In this document: positions 16,811 to 26,301 of the stretch, in pieces
How positions within the stretch are numbered: the stretch's first letter is position 1
Layout: the number at the start of each line of letters is the position of its first letter
Source: Bacteroidales bacterium
GTDB lineage: Bacteria; Bacteroidota; Bacteroidia; Bacteroidales; UBA10428
Reading direction: 5' to 3'
Assembly: GCA_016938235.1 (NCBI GenBank)
Contig: JAFGVA010000116.1
Location: forward strand, 1 to 64,000
DNA: 64,000 bases
Made by a program: the position numbers and the translations under genes
The notes under the pieces: generated by a model
What the model saw: the letters and a program-made list of their open reading frames with translations, nothing else
Told to the model about the DNA's origin: nothing
Databases searched by the model: none

Positions 16811-17290
16811 TTATCTTGAAACCCAGCCTATTTTCCGGTGCATTCCATCGCAAAAGGGCATGTTATTAGACTGACCACATCTGCAAAACGATGCAATTCG
16901 CATTTTTTTTATTTCATTGCCTTGTTCATCCAGAATTTTGAATTCGCCCTTAACTACCAACGGGCCATTTGGCATCACTCTTAGTTCAGCTGCATTGCCA
17001 GAATCAGTATTGTCGGTTTTTATTGTTTCGGTAGTCTTTTGCTGATTAGGTTTAACTGCTGCTCCGTCAATATCTTTGTTCCATTTATAGGTCAGGGCAT
17101 TGGTCGGGCACAAATCAACTACCCTGATTATTTCTTCGGTAGTAGCGGCGGACATATTTACCCACGGTCTTTTACCCGGATTGAAAACACTCCGCAATTC
17201 TCTGAAACAAGTTGTTGCATGAATGCATTCTTTAGGTCTCCAATAAACGGTTATTTCTCCGTTGGTGTAATCTCTGTTGTTTTCTTCCAT
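16811..17290 (-). CDS. Two-module iron-sulfur protein: DUF1271/Fer4_19 plus CDGSH
   Basis: The 159-residue protein joins two iron-sulfur modules. The first (about 8-70) is the DUF1271/Fer4_19 type: ITVYWRPKECIHATTCFREL, FNPGKRPWVNM and VVDLCPTNALTYKW, with Cys residues for a 4Fe-4S cluster. The second (about 105-157) is a CDGSH domain: CRCGQSNNMPFCDGMH, with the 3Cys-1His set for a 2Fe-2S cluster. There is no signal peptide, so it acts in the cytoplasm, probably as an electron carrier or redox sensor. It lies in front of arcA (67 bp, same strand); a functional link is not established. Confidence 0.92.
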   Translation of the reverse strand: MEENNRDYTNGEITVYWRPKECIHATTCFRELRSVFNPGKRPWVNMSAATTEEIIRVVDLCPTNALTYKWNKDIDGAAVKPNQQKTTETIKTDNTDSGNAAELRVMPNGPLVVKGEFKILDEQGNEIKKMRIASFCRCGQSNNMPFCDGMHRKIGWVSR

Positions 17291-17398
17291 GAAAAATACT
17301 CAATTTTGACAAACAAAAATATATAATACTAAAACATATAATTTGTAATTTCGTTTAAATATTTGGTATGAATATTGAAGTTCACTACTAAAACCAAT

Positions 17399-17992
17399 AT
17401 GAAAAGATTATTCTTCATATTAATTACAGTACTTTTTTCTGGTCTGGTAAACGCTCAGGACACACTGGCGGCAAAGGGCGATCATATACTCTATGGTATT
17501 GTTGTTGACGGTGATACGATTCTTGTTTCAACAATTGAGGAGATCTATATTCTCCCGAAGCGTAAGTTTGAATCGAGGCGTGATATGCGGAAATATGAAC
17601 GATTGGTAAGGAATGTTAAAAAAGTACTACCCTATGCAAAACTTGCAAAGCAGAAATATGATGAGGTAGAATCGGTTCTTCTAACATTAGAAACCGAAAA
17701 GGAGCAGAAAGAATACATGAAGCAGGTTGAAGAAGAAATTGTGGATGAATTTGAAGATGATTTAAAGAAACTTACCATATCACAGGGGCGGATATTACTG
17801 AAGCTAATTGATAGAGAGATAGGCGAAACCTCCTATGAGCTCCTTCAGGAATTCAGGGGTAAATTTTCTGCTTTTTTCTGGCAAACCCTGGCCAGGATTT
17901 TCGGGCACAATCTAAAAAGTACTTTCGATGCCGGAGGTGAGGATCAACTCCTGAATGAAATTGTTTTACTCATTGAAAATGGACAGCTCTGA
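17399..17992 (+). CDS. DUF4294 family secreted protein
   Basis: I chose the ATG at 17399 because it begins a clean signal peptide (MKRLFFILITVLFSGLVNAQ) giving a 197-residue protein; an upstream ATG at 17375 would add eight residues in front of it. The mature part has the DUF4294 signature: YGIVVDGDTILVSTIEEIYI, RDMRKYERLVRNVKKVLPYA and, near the end, FSAFFWQTLARIFGHNLKS. The middle is charged and helical. The family is limited to Bacteroidota and has no known function. It overlaps the thpR gene, whose start at 17979 lies inside its last codons, so the two are coupled. Confidence 0.9.
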   Translation: MKRLFFILITVLFSGLVNAQDTLAAKGDHILYGIVVDGDTILVSTIEEIYILPKRKFESRRDMRKYERLVRNVKKVLPYAKLAKQKYDEVESVLLTLETEKEQKEYMKQVEEEIVDEFEDDLKKLTISQGRILLKLIDREIGETSYELLQEFRGKFSAFFWQTLARIFGHNLKSTFDAGGEDQLLNEIVLLIENGQL

Positions 17993-18542
17993 TCGGCGTT
18001 TGTTTATAGCCCTTAACCCTTTTATTCACGACAAAATTTTATTGTTCCGAAATTCTTTGAAAAGGGAACTTCATTCTTCTGTTAAATGGGTCGAAGATGA
18101 GAACCTCCATTTGACTTTAAAATTTCTGGGCGATACACCTGCATATTATCTCAATTCAATAAAAGCTATTATTGAGAAATCATTAGAGGGAATACCTGCT
18201 TTTGAAATTCAATTTACAAAGCCGGGCTTTTTTGGAAAATTATCACCAAAAGTTATTTGGTTTGGAATAAATGAATCGGATTACCTCGTAAAATTGTATC
18301 AGGAGATAAATGATAGAATGGAACAATTGGGTTTTGAAAAAGAAAAAAATGGGTTTAAGCCGCATTTAACACTCGGAAGAATCAGAAACTACGTCGAGTC
18401 AGATAATTTACAGGCAAAACTTTCGCAATATAAGAGTAAAATTCCGGAGGTTAAAGTATCTGAGGTATATCTTATGCAAAGTGAATTGACACCTAAAGGT
18501 CCGATTTATTCGGTTGTTGCCGACTGGCAGCTGAAGGATTAA
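17979..18542 (+). CDS. thpR: RNA 2',3'-cyclic phosphodiesterase
   Basis: The start at 17979 (MDSSDRRLFIALNPF) gives 187 residues, normal for the LigT/ThpR family. The two catalytic H-x-T-L motifs are HLTLKFLGD and HLTLGRIR, about 90 residues apart, as in the 2H phosphoesterase fold. The enzyme opens 2',3'-cyclic phosphates on RNA ends and was first described as a 2'-5' RNA ligase. The start codon is inside the end of the DUF4294 gene (14-bp overlap), and the stop overlaps by 4 bp the stop of the convergent sugar transferase gene. Confidence 0.93.
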   Translation: MDSSDRRLFIALNPFIHDKILLFRNSLKRELHSSVKWVEDENLHLTLKFLGDTPAYYLNSIKAIIEKSLEGIPAFEIQFTKPGFFGKLSPKVIWFGINESDYLVKLYQEINDRMEQLGFEKEKNGFKPHLTLGRIRNYVESDNLQAKLSQYKSKIPEVKVSEVYLMQSELTPKGPIYSVVADWQLKD

Positions 18543-19954
18543 ATACCCTCTCTTCTGATAACTGTTAGCATGGTATAGATCATTATCTTGAAATCGACAT
18601 ATAGCGACATGTTGTCAAGATAAATCAGATCGTATTTCATACGGCGAATCATCTGATCGGTGTTTTCGGCATATCCATATTTAACCTGTCCCCAGGAAGT
18701 AATGCCGGGTCTCACTTTTAATAATTGCAGGTATTGAGGTGCTCTTTCAACTATCTGGTCAATGTAGAACTGACGTTCAGGTCTGGGGCCTACCAGAGAC
18801 ATATCTCCTTTTAATACATTAATGAAGTTTGGAACCTCATCGAACCTTGATTTACGCATAAAGCGACCAAAAGGGGTTACTCTTGAATCTTCTTTTGATG
18901 AAAGTTGCGGCCCTTTTGTTTCAGAATCGACATACATCGATCTGAATTTGTAAATGGTAAAAGGTTTTCCATTTTTACCAATTCGCTCTTGTTTGTAAAA
19001 AACAGGTCCTTTTGAGCTGATTTTTACACCTATTAACATGATTAAAAACAAAGGACTGGAAATTATTAAAGCTAATAACGATAAAACAATGTCAATAAAA
19101 TGTTTAAGAGTTTCCTGCCAGGGAGGCATTAGCATATGGGAAATTTCAACAAGAGGTGTACCCATAATAGCCGACATTTTCACCTTTCCGGTAAAAATCT
19201 CATACATTCCGGGAATGGCTTTGACTGAAACATTACAATCGATTAAATCATCCAGAATTTTCTCAATTTTATCGTGTTCGCTGTATTCAATGGCAATAAT
19301 AACTTCCTCAATTTCCTGTTCATCAATAATTTTCTTAATGTTGCTTATGTCACCAAGCTGTTTAAGGTATTTGGCTATTTTCTGACCATTACCATTGTTA
19401 ACACTCAGATATCCTACTATTCTGTTTCCGGTACTCTGGGGTTGTTCCTGTATTTCTTTGTATATATCAATTGCTTTGTCACTGCTGCCGATAAGAAGCG
19501 TATTGAAACCAATTTCGCCATGGTGAATTTTTTTGGTTATGCGGGTAGTAATTATTAACCGGGGGAAATAAGTGAATATAAAATGCAGCAAGAATAAAAC
19601 TCCAAAAGATCGATAATAGGTAGAATAATTCTGAACAGCATCGTCGAGCAAAATAACAAAGAATATAATAACCACGCCCAGAAATGTAATTCTGAGCGTA
19701 TACCACAATTCTGCAAGTCTCGATTTCCGAATAACTTCCCTGTAATATCCCGAAGCATAATAGAATAAAACCCAAGCCAGTGGAATAAGAGTGATACCAA
19801 GAAAAAACTTTGTGCCAAATTCTATAGGAACAGCATGTCCAAATTTTAAGGGTTCAATCACAAATTTGCGGTACAAATAAAATAGAGCCCATGCAAGGCC
19901 TGCTGTTAGAAAATCGGATATCAGATATCTGATTAATTGCTTTCTGCGATTCAT
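18539..19954 (-). CDS. Polyprenyl glycosylphosphotransferase (exopolysaccharide/O-antigen initiating)
   Basis: The 471-residue protein has four N-terminal membrane helices (about 10-30, 48-68, 84-104, 114-134), a CoA-binding-like cytoplasmic domain (about 140-270), another helix (about 285-307) and the bacterial sugar transferase domain. That domain contains GPVFYKQERIGKNGKPFTIY, KFRSMYVDSET, RKSRFDEVPNFINVLKGDMS, LVGPRPERQFY and RPGITSWGQVKYGY. It transfers a sugar phosphate from a nucleotide sugar to undecaprenyl phosphate, the first step of a surface polysaccharide. No other polysaccharide gene is adjacent, so it is probably a stand-alone initiator. A TATATTTG -7 element lies at 19984-19991 in front of it. 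Confidence 0.94.
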   Translation of the reverse strand: MNRRKQLIRYLISDFLTAGLAWALFYLYRKFVIEPLKFGHAVPIEFGTKFFLGITLIPLAWVLFYYASGYYREVIRKSRLAELWYTLRITFLGVVIIFFVILLDDAVQNYSTYYRSFGVLFLLHFIFTYFPRLIITTRITKKIHHGEIGFNTLLIGSSDKAIDIYKEIQEQPQSTGNRIVGYLSVNNGNGQKIAKYLKQLGDISNIKKIIDEQEIEEVIIAIEYSEHDKIEKILDDLIDCNVSVKAIPGMYEIFTGKVKMSAIMGTPLVEISHMLMPPWQETLKHFIDIVLSLLALIISSPLFLIMLIGVKISSKGPVFYKQERIGKNGKPFTIYKFRSMYVDSETKGPQLSSKEDSRVTPFGRFMRKSRFDEVPNFINVLKGDMSLVGPRPERQFYIDQIVERAPQYLQLLKVRPGITSWGQVKYGYAENTDQMIRRMKYDLIYLDNMSLYVDFKIMIYTMLTVIRREGI

Positions 19955-19983
19955 TAAATTTCCACTGTAACTAATTGATCCGA

Positions 19984-19991
19984 CAAATATA
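19984..19991 (-). promoter_or_regulatory. Promoter -7 element of the sugar transferase gene
   Basis: Read on the minus strand the site is TATATTTG, matching TAnnTTTG, 30 bp before the start codon. No clear TTG is found at the expected -33 distance. Confidence 0.4.
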
Positions 19992-20132
19992 GAAATTCTG
20001 TTACACCTTCTGAAAAAAAATACATAATCCTATACCAAAGGCTGATAAAATTCATAAACCACTAATTAATTATTAACAAAAATCTATTGAAAACCTATTT
20101 GAGTTTGAGGCCTAAAGTTTTGATGTTAATTG

Positions 20133-20140
20133 TAATTTTG
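20133..20140 (+). promoter_or_regulatory. Promoter -7 element of the pcm-MBL unit
   Basis: TAATTTTG matches TAnnTTTG and lies 25 bp before the pcm start. The best TTG (20105-20107) is 25 bp upstream, a loose spacing. Confidence 0.4.
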
Positions 20141-20165
20141 CATTTATAGTCTGATAAAAATTTTA

Positions 20166-20807
20166 ATGGAAGATACTTATTTACACAAAGGCTTAAGACG
20201 AAAACTTGTTGAAGAATTAAAGAATAAAGGTATTAGTGATTTACGGGTGTTAGCTGCCATTAATAAAGTACCCAGGCATTTATTCATGGAAAGCAGTTTT
20301 GTTAATCATGCGTATAAAGATAAAGCCTTCCCAATAGGTTCTAAGCAAACTATATCGCAGCCATATACTGTTGCTTATCAGTCAGAATTGTTACAAATAG
20401 AATCAGGAGATAAAGTGCTTGAAATAGGAACAGGTTCGGGATATCAGGCTGCTGTGTTAGTTGAAATGGGAGCAAAGGTATTTACAATTGAAAGGCATAA
20501 AACCCTAAGTATGAGTGCACAGATGTTGCTCCCCAAAATAGGCTATCGGCCACAGTTTTTTTATGGCGATGGTTTTGAAGGCCTTCCTACCTATGCACCT
20601 TTCGACAAAATAATAGTAACAGCAGGAGCAGCTGAAATGCCGGAGAAATTAATTAGTCAGCTTAAGACGCGAGGCAGGATGGTAATACCCCTTGGCCCCG
20701 TGGATGATCAAACCATGTTTTTAATTCTTAAAAATGAAGACGGAAGTATTGAGAAGATTGAACACGGTTCATTTTTGTTTGTTCCAATGCTTAAAGGTAA
20801 AGTCTAA
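20166..20807 (+). CDS. pcm: Protein-L-isoaspartate O-methyltransferase
   Basis: The 213-residue protein has the PCMT start LRRKLVEELKNKGI, VPRHLFMESSF (about 39-49), the substrate loop SKQTISQPYTVAYQSELLQI (about 59-78), the SAM motif DKVLEIGTGSGYQAAVLVEM (about 83-102) and FDKIIVTAGAAEMPEKLISQ. It methylates abnormal L-isoaspartyl residues with SAM to start their repair. Length is normal. It is 15 bp upstream of an MBL hydrolase on the same strand, and gcvP follows after that; a shared transcript is likely. Confidence 0.95.
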   Translation: MEDTYLHKGLRRKLVEELKNKGISDLRVLAAINKVPRHLFMESSFVNHAYKDKAFPIGSKQTISQPYTVAYQSELLQIESGDKVLEIGTGSGYQAAVLVEMGAKVFTIERHKTLSMSAQMLLPKIGYRPQFFYGDGFEGLPTYAPFDKIIVTAGAAEMPEKLISQLKTRGRMVIPLGPVDDQTMFLILKNEDGSIEKIEHGSFLFVPMLKGKV

Positions 20808-20822
20808 CTTTAAAAAGTAACA

Positions 20823-21461
20823 ATGATTCAAATAAAACCGTTTGTTTTTAATAGTTTTCAGGTAAACACTTTTGTTTTGTACGATGATTCAAAAGAATGT
20901 ATCATAATTGATCCGGCCTGCTATGCATTGGAAGAATACAACGAGCTATATAAGTTTATCGGCGACAATGGTTTAATGCCAAAATACATTGCAAATACTC
21001 ATGGGCATGTCGATCATTTGTTAGGTGTTAAGACAGTTTCGGAACACTATAATATCCCATTCAAAGTACATGAAGATGATTTCTTTTTGCTTGAAACAGC
21101 CGTTCAAAGCGGACTTATTTTTGGTTTTAATATAAACGAAAATCCTGTTGCTGATGAAATACTTAAAGAGGGAGAGATTATAAAATTCGGAAATTCGGAG
21201 CTGGAACTGTTTCATGTTCCGGGCCATTCGCCTGGAAGTATTGTTTTTTATTCAAAAGAGGGAGCCTTTGTTGTGGTTGGTGATGTATTATTCAAATCTT
21301 CAATTGGCAGAACAGATTTGCCGGGAGGGAATTACGAAGATTTGATTTCGGGTATCAGAAGCAAATTGTTGACTTTGCCTCCTGAAACAATAGTCTTAAG
21401 TGGTCATGGTCCCCACACCACAATTAAGAACGAACATGACACAAATCCTTTCCTGACTTAA
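20823..21461 (+). CDS. MBL-fold hydrolase (glyoxalase II-like)
   Basis: The 212-residue protein is a metallo-beta-lactamase-fold hydrolase with the metal motif NTHGHVDHLLG (HxHxDH; about 59-69), further ligands in FHVPGHSPGSIVFYS (His about 134) and VVVGDVLF (Asp about 152) and LSGHGPHTT (His about 193). This is the hydroxyacylglutathione-hydrolase/YcbL-like group, usually acting on thioesters such as S-lactoylglutathione. It is short and lacks the C-terminal helical domain of true glyoxalase II, so the substrate is uncertain. It lies between pcm (15-bp gap) and gcvP (35-bp gap). Confidence 0.9.
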   Translation: MIQIKPFVFNSFQVNTFVLYDDSKECIIIDPACYALEEYNELYKFIGDNGLMPKYIANTHGHVDHLLGVKTVSEHYNIPFKVHEDDFFLLETAVQSGLIFGFNINENPVADEILKEGEIIKFGNSELELFHVPGHSPGSIVFYSKEGAFVVVGDVLFKSSIGRTDLPGGNYEDLISGIRSKLLTLPPETIVLSGHGPHTTIKNEHDTNPFLT

Positions 21462-21496
21462 AGTATTATAAAATATTTGCATAAAATTAATTCTTA

Positions 21497-24358
21497 ATGG
21501 CTGCAGAAAACTTTATTCACAGGCATTTGGGTCCACGAGAGACAGATGTCAATAAAATGCTTCAAATTATTGGGTTACCCAATTTAGATGAACTGATTAA
21601 TAAAACAGTACCACCTTCGATCAGGTTTAAATCACCTATCGATTTGCCGGCAGGTATTAACGAATACGAATATTTTAAAAGTATTCGAAAACTGGCATCA
21701 AAAAACAAAGTGTTCAAATCGTATATTGGAATGGGCTATTACCACACAGTGTTTCCGGCTGTGATACAGCGGAATATACTGGAAAATCCCAGCTGGTATA
21801 CCTCATATACCCCATACCAGGCCGAAATATCACAAGGCAGGTTGGAAGCATTACTGAATTTTCAGACAGTAATAACCGAACTAACAGGGTTTGAAGTTGC
21901 AAATGCTTCATTGTTAGACGAGGCTACGGCTGTTGCAGAAGCAATGGCAATGCTGTATAATGCACGTTCACGCAGCGAGGTAAAAGAAGGTTTAAATGTT
22001 TTCTTTGTTGACGAAAATATTTTTCCACAAAACTGGGCTGTAATTCAAACCAGGGCTGAGTCTCTTGGGATAGTGCTCGAAAAAGGAAATTTCAAGGAAA
22101 ATGCATTAAATGAAAAACTTTTTGGTGCATTTGTTCAATACCCGGCAGGCGACGGAAGTATACAGGATTACACAGCTTTTATCGAAAAAGTACATGTCCA
22201 TGGGGCTAAACTTATTATGGCAACGGATATCATGAGCCTTGTAATGCTTACTCCTCCCGGAGAGCTCGGAGCTGATGCAGTAGTTGGTTCTGCACAGCGT
22301 TTTGGCATACCTATGGGGTATGGCGGTCCTCATGCTGCTTTTCTTGCTACTAAAGAAGAATTTAAACGTTTTATTCCGGGCAGAATTATTGGTGTCTCGA
22401 AAGACAAATTCGGGAATCTTGCTTTAAGAATGGCATTACAAACCCGCGAGCAGCATATAAAACGAGAAAAAGCAACCTCAAATATTTGTACCGCCCAGGC
22501 GCTGCTGGCAAATATGGCAGGTATGTATGCTATTTACCATGGTCCGGAAGGTTTGTCGAGGATAGCAACCCACTGTCATCAGACGGCAGGAACACTTAGC
22601 GATAAATTAGCTGACTTAGGATTCATAAATAAAAACCAAAACTTTTTTGATACGCTCAGAATTAAGCTGCCTGAAGGAGTAACTCAAAAAGATATTCGCA
22701 TACATGCGCTTGAAAGAGAAATTAATCTGCGGTACTTTAATGATGGCGATATTGGAATCTCGGTTGATGAAACCACCAGTATTATTGATCTGAACAAACT
22801 GGTTGAGGTATTTGCTGCAACAAAAAAGATGAAATTCAGCAATATACAGGAGTTAAAAGACCAGGTATGGTTTGAGCACAAATTTGCCCGTAAAGGAGCA
22901 ATTATGCAACAGCCAATATTTAACTCGTACAGATCGGAAACCGAACTTATGCGGTATATAAAAAGGCTTGAACATAAAGATATTTCTCTTACACATTCCA
23001 TGATTTCGCTTGGTTCGTGTACCATGAAACTTAATGCAGCAGTGGAAATGCTTGCATTGAGCTGGCCCGAAATCGGTGAAATTCATCCATTTGTTCCTCT
23101 CAACCAGACAGAAGGTTACCAACAGCTTTTTCATGAGCTTGGAAAAACTTTACTGAAAATTACGGGCTTTGAGGCTATTTCATTTCAGCCTAATTCGGGT
23201 GCTGCCGGCGAATATGCAGGACTTCTGGTTATAAAAAAATTTCATGAAGCGAATGGTCAGAAAAAAAGAGATGTGGTTCTGATACCGGCATCGGCACACG
23301 GAACAAACCCGGCAAGTGCAGTGATGGCAGGCTATAGGGTGGAAGTAGTAAATTGCGATGATAAAGGGAATATTGATATTAATGACCTAAAAGATAAAGC
23401 AGAAAAAGACAAGGAGAATCTGGCAGCATTTATGGTTACCTATCCGTCGACACACGGGGTGTTTGAACCGGATATCAAGGAAATGATCGAGATTATTCAT
23501 AAAAATGGTGGCCAGGTTTATATGGATGGAGCCAATATGAATGCCCAGGTAGGACTTACTAGTCCGGCAGAAATTGGGGCAGATGTTTGTCATCTGAACC
23601 TGCACAAGACCTTTGCTATTCCTCATGGTGGAGGCGGCCCGGGGGTTGGTCCGATATGCGTTGCCGGTCACCTGGTTGAATTTTTACCAGCTCATCCGAT
23701 AATTGAGACAGGGGGAGTGAACGGTATGCCTGCTGTGGCTGCTGCCCCATACGGTAGTGCAAGTATTCTTACAATCTCGCATGCCTATTGCAATATGCTT
23801 GGTGCCGATGGTCTGACACTTGCTACAAAACTGGCAATTTTAAATGCAAATTATATTGCAGCAAGGCTGAATAAATATTATCCTGTTCTGTATACCGGAA
23901 AAACAGGGTATATTGCCCACGAAATGATTCTTGATTGTCGTCCCTTCAAGCAAAAGTGCGGAGTTACCGAAACCGACATCGCAAAGAGGTTGATTGATTA
24001 TGGTTTTCATGCACCAACACTTTCTTTCCCGGTTCACGGTACTTTAATGGTTGAGCCAACAGAAAGTGAATCGAAAGAAGAACTCGACAGGTTTATCGAT
24101 GCTATGATTGCTATTTATTACGAAATGGAAGAGATAGAAAAATCCGGTGATACAGACAACCCCTTATTAAATGCGCCCCATACACTCGAAGAGGTAACAG
24201 CTGATGAATGGAATCATAGTTATTCGCGGGAGAAAGCTGCTTTTCCGGTTGATTGGTTAAAAGGCAACAAATACTGGCCGCCGGTTGCAAGAATCGATAA
24301 TGCATACGGTGACAGAAACCTGATGTGTACCTGCCCCACGCCAGATGATTTTAGATAG
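21497..24358 (+). CDS. gcvP: Glycine dehydrogenase (aminomethyl-transferring), P protein
   Basis: The 953-residue protein is the single-chain P protein of the glycine cleavage system. The N-terminal half ([57 protein letters not shown]) and the C-terminal half ([62 protein letters not shown]) are both complete. The PLP-binding lysine is in LNLHKTF, about residue 707. It decarboxylates glycine and passes the aminomethyl group to lipoylated H protein. The H and T genes are not adjacent. The lipoate genes lipA and lipB, needed for H protein, are 22 kb away in the same window. Confidence 0.98.
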   Translation: MAAENFIHRHLGPRETDVNKMLQIIGLPNLDELINKTVPPSIRFKSPIDLPAGINEYEYFKSIRKLASKNKVFKSYIGMGYYHTVFPAVIQRNILENPSWYTSYTPYQAEISQGRLEALLNFQTVITELTGFEVANASLLDEATAVAEAMAMLYNARSRSEVKEGLNVFFVDENIFPQNWAVIQTRAESLGIVLEKGNFKENALNEKLFGAFVQYPAGDGSIQDYTAFIEKVHVHGAKLIMATDIMSLVMLTPPGELGADAVVGSAQRFGIPMGYGGPHAAFLATKEEFKRFIPGRIIGVSKDKFGNLALRMALQTREQHIKREKATSNICTAQALLANMAGMYAIYHGPEGLSRIATHCHQTAGTLSDKLADLGFINKNQNFFDTLRIKLPEGVTQKDIRIHALEREINLRYFNDGDIGISVDETTSIIDLNKLVEVFAATKKMKFSNIQELKDQVWFEHKFARKGAIMQQPIFNSYRSETELMRYIKRLEHKDISLTHSMISLGSCTMKLNAAVEMLALSWPEIGEIHPFVPLNQTEGYQQLFHELGKTLLKITGFEAISFQPNSGAAGEYAGLLVIKKFHEANGQKKRDVVLIPASAHGTNPASAVMAGYRVEVVNCDDKGNIDINDLKDKAEKDKENLAAFMVTYPSTHGVFEPDIKEMIEIIHKNGGQVYMDGANMNAQVGLTSPAEIGADVCHLNLHKTFAIPHGGGGPGVGPICVAGHLVEFLPAHPIIETGGVNGMPAVAAAPYGSASILTISHAYCNMLGADGLTLATKLAILNANYIAARLNKYYPVLYTGKTGYIAHEMILDCRPFKQKCGVTETDIAKRLIDYGFHAPTLSFPVHGTLMVEPTESESKEELDRFIDAMIAIYYEMEEIEKSGDTDNPLLNAPHTLEEVTADEWNHSYSREKAAFPVDWLKGNKYWPPVARIDNAYGDRNLMCTCPTPDDFR

Positions 24359-24385
24359 AAAAAAAAGTAATGAAAAGATAGCTCC

Positions 24386-24470
24386 ACGCAAAGAACGCTA
24401 AGATTTCTGCTAAAACCGCAAAGTTAAAGTTGCTGAAAAATATCACTTTGCGTTTTTAACGTTTTTTTTG
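24386..24470. repeat. Degenerate CGCAAAG palindrome, possible gcvP terminator
   Basis: CGCAAAGT (24417-24424) pairs exactly with ACTTTGCG (24445-24452), followed by TTTTT (24453-24457). An outer, weaker pair exists between CGCAAAGAACG (from 24387) and the stretch CGTTTTTTTTGCG (24460-24472). Intergenic CGCAAAGA-rich palindromes recur in Bacteroidota genomes. It could end gcvP transcription (plus strand). Confidence 0.45.
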
Positions 24471-24507
24471 CGACCATTGCGAGGAATTGGGTCTCCCCGA
24501 CAGGAGT

Positions 24508-25476
24508 TTATATAACGTCTTCAATTATTTCTGTAAGTATTTGGGACAGGTTTAAACCTGCTGCTCTTACCATTTTTGGAATAATGCTTTCTTTACTCAT
24601 CCCGGGAATGGTGTTTATTTCAAGCATATAAAGTTCGTTATTGCTGATGATATAATCAACCCGGCCAAACCATTTGCATCTGAAAATATCGTAAATTTTC
24701 AAGGAAAGTTCCTGGCATTCTTTAGCAATTTTATCATCAATTCTTGCAGGAATAATTTCTTCCGATTTACCTACAGTATATTTTGCTTCATAGTCAAAAA
24801 AGCCCGTTTTACTTACTATTTCAGTTACCGGAAAAGAATAAGCCCTTTTCGAGGTTCTTAAAACGCCACATGTAATTTCGGTTCCGTAAATCATTTTTTC
24901 TACCAAAACTTCGTCATCTTCTTTGAGTGCCTGGTGAACTGCGGCTTCAAGTTGATCGTGATTGTCAACCTTACTTACTCCGAAACTTGAACCGGCATTG
25001 TTGGGTTTAACAAAACAGGGGAACCCGATTTTCTGCTCAAGGTCTTTAATGTTGAGATCAGATTTGTGAAGAACTACCCATTCGGCCGATTTTATGCCAA
25101 ATCCATCGAGGTATTTTTTGGTGAAATGTTTGCTGAAAGTAGCCGATGAAGCTAAAACATCTGAAGATGTGTATGGAATTTCCATCATGTCAAGGTATCC
25201 TTGCAGCTTGCCATCTTCGCCCGGATCGCCGTGAATCATTATCAGGGCTATGTCGAATGTTATTTTATTGTCTTCAATAGTAATTGAAAAATCATTTTTA
25301 TCAACAGGATATTTTTGGTTGTTTTGCTGAACAAACCAATCTGTTCCTTTTATTTCGAGTCTGAAAGCTTCGAATTTTTCCTTATCAAGGTTTTCAATTA
25401 TTGTATCGGCACTTTTAACTGCGATGACATATTCTGAGGAGTTCCCTCCGGTAATTACAGCAACTTTTTTTCGCAT
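24508..25476 (-). CDS. ddl: D-alanine--D-alanine ligase
   Basis: The 322-residue protein is a complete ATP-grasp ligase: VAVITGGNSSEYVIAVKSAD (N-terminal substrate domain), MIHGDPGEDGKLQGYLDMME (about 79-98), IPYTSSDVLASSATFSKHFT, the ATP site CFVKPNNAGSSFGVSKV (about 152-168), EKMIYGTEITCGVL, and the metal and D-Ala site GRVDYIISN with YMLEINTIPGMSKESIIPKM (about 284-303). It joins two D-alanines for peptidoglycan. It lies 83 bp after a DUF4395 gene on the same strand and is likely transcribed with it from the promoter at 26033-26066. Confidence 0.96.
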   Translation of the reverse strand: MRKKVAVITGGNSSEYVIAVKSADTIIENLDKEKFEAFRLEIKGTDWFVQQNNQKYPVDKNDFSITIEDNKITFDIALIMIHGDPGEDGKLQGYLDMMEIPYTSSDVLASSATFSKHFTKKYLDGFGIKSAEWVVLHKSDLNIKDLEQKIGFPCFVKPNNAGSSFGVSKVDNHDQLEAAVHQALKEDDEVLVEKMIYGTEITCGVLRTSKRAYSFPVTEIVSKTGFFDYEAKYTVGKSEEIIPARIDDKIAKECQELSLKIYDIFRCKWFGRVDYIISNNELYMLEINTIPGMSKESIIPKMVRAAGLNLSQILTEIIEDVI

Positions 25477-25559
25477 TTTAAATCTACAATTTAGTAATGC
25501 AAAGTAAAGCTATTTTCAAAATCGGCAGGAATGCACCCGGAATTATTTAATAACAGGAA

Positions 25560-26006
25560 TTAGTTTCTTTTTTGAGAAAGGGGTAAGACAATCCAGCTGT
25601 AAATGTAGCATCCGACACAGAAATTCAGAACACATTCCAGGGTTGCCAGCGATAAAATCAACAATGCTATTGAACCGGCGAAAAGTTTCAGGTTTATCAA
25701 ATCAAAAACAATTATCAGAACAGACATGATTCCGCCCAATCGCGCTGCAAAAAGTTTGGGTGCTTTATTTATAAGTTCTGCGTCAGGATTTATTCTTTTT
25801 GATACAGGTTTTGCTATAATACTTATCAGGCTAAAGTTTGCGTGATTAAATCCCCGTGCAAAAAAATCAAAAGCCAGAAACACAACTATAGGCAATAAAC
25901 CGGTTTTAATGTAAATCAGGAACAGACCTACTGTTATAAAAGCAACAACTCTGGGTGTGGTTTTACTTATTTTATCTACTGAAACCGGACAAATAATGTT
26001 CTTCAT
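25560..26006 (-). CDS. DUF4395 family integral membrane protein
   Basis: The 148-residue protein matches DUF4395: the N-terminal ICPVSVDKISKTTPRVVAF, a central ARGFNHANFSLISIIA and the C-terminal ATLECVLNFCVGCYIYSWIV. It has four hydrophobic segments (about 19-36, 38-51, 88-108, 111-142). The N-terminal CPVS and the late C-x3-C-x2-C-like group (LECVLNFCVGC) are the conserved cysteines of the family, often found near thiol-redox genes. No function is known. It is the first gene of a two-gene unit with ddl. Confidence 0.85.
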   Translation of the reverse strand: MKNIICPVSVDKISKTTPRVVAFITVGLFLIYIKTGLLPIVVFLAFDFFARGFNHANFSLISIIAKPVSKRINPDAELINKAPKLFAARLGGIMSVLIIVFDLINLKLFAGSIALLILSLATLECVLNFCVGCYIYSWIVLPLSQKRN

Positions 26007-26032
26007 AAACTTAAATATTACTTTATTCGGTA

Positions 26033-26066
26033 CAAAATTAGGCGCAATATTTGAGGTCTATGCCAA
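26033..26066 (-). promoter_or_regulatory. Promoter of the DUF4395-ddl unit
   Basis: Read on the minus strand, TTG (26064-26066) is followed after 23 bp by TAATTTTG (26033-26040), fitting TAnnTTTG. The spacing is at the long end. It lies 26 bp before the DUF4395 start. Confidence 0.42.
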
Positions 26067-26301
26067 TAACCTATCGTTTTAACATTTAATTAACTATAAA
26101 ACCTATAAGAAAAGTAGGATAAATATTCATTAATTAACAAATTTATAAGATAAACAGTGAAACAGCTTTTCTTTTTTGTTTATTTCAAATCTAAAAGCAT
26201 ATAAGTTCAAATTTAAATGAACAGTAGACAGTTAAAAACCCAAATCCTTCATTTTTTAGTGTAAGTTATTACCTTTATAAGGTTATTTTCAAATCAGTGC
26301 C

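Noticed and set aside
21462-21496. Glycine riboswitch in front of gcvP
   Set aside because: The gap to the preceding gene is only 35 bp, too short for the aptamer.
22684-23025. 113-codon minus-strand frame inside gcvP
   Set aside because: Antisense shadow; gcvP is continuous and conserved through this region.
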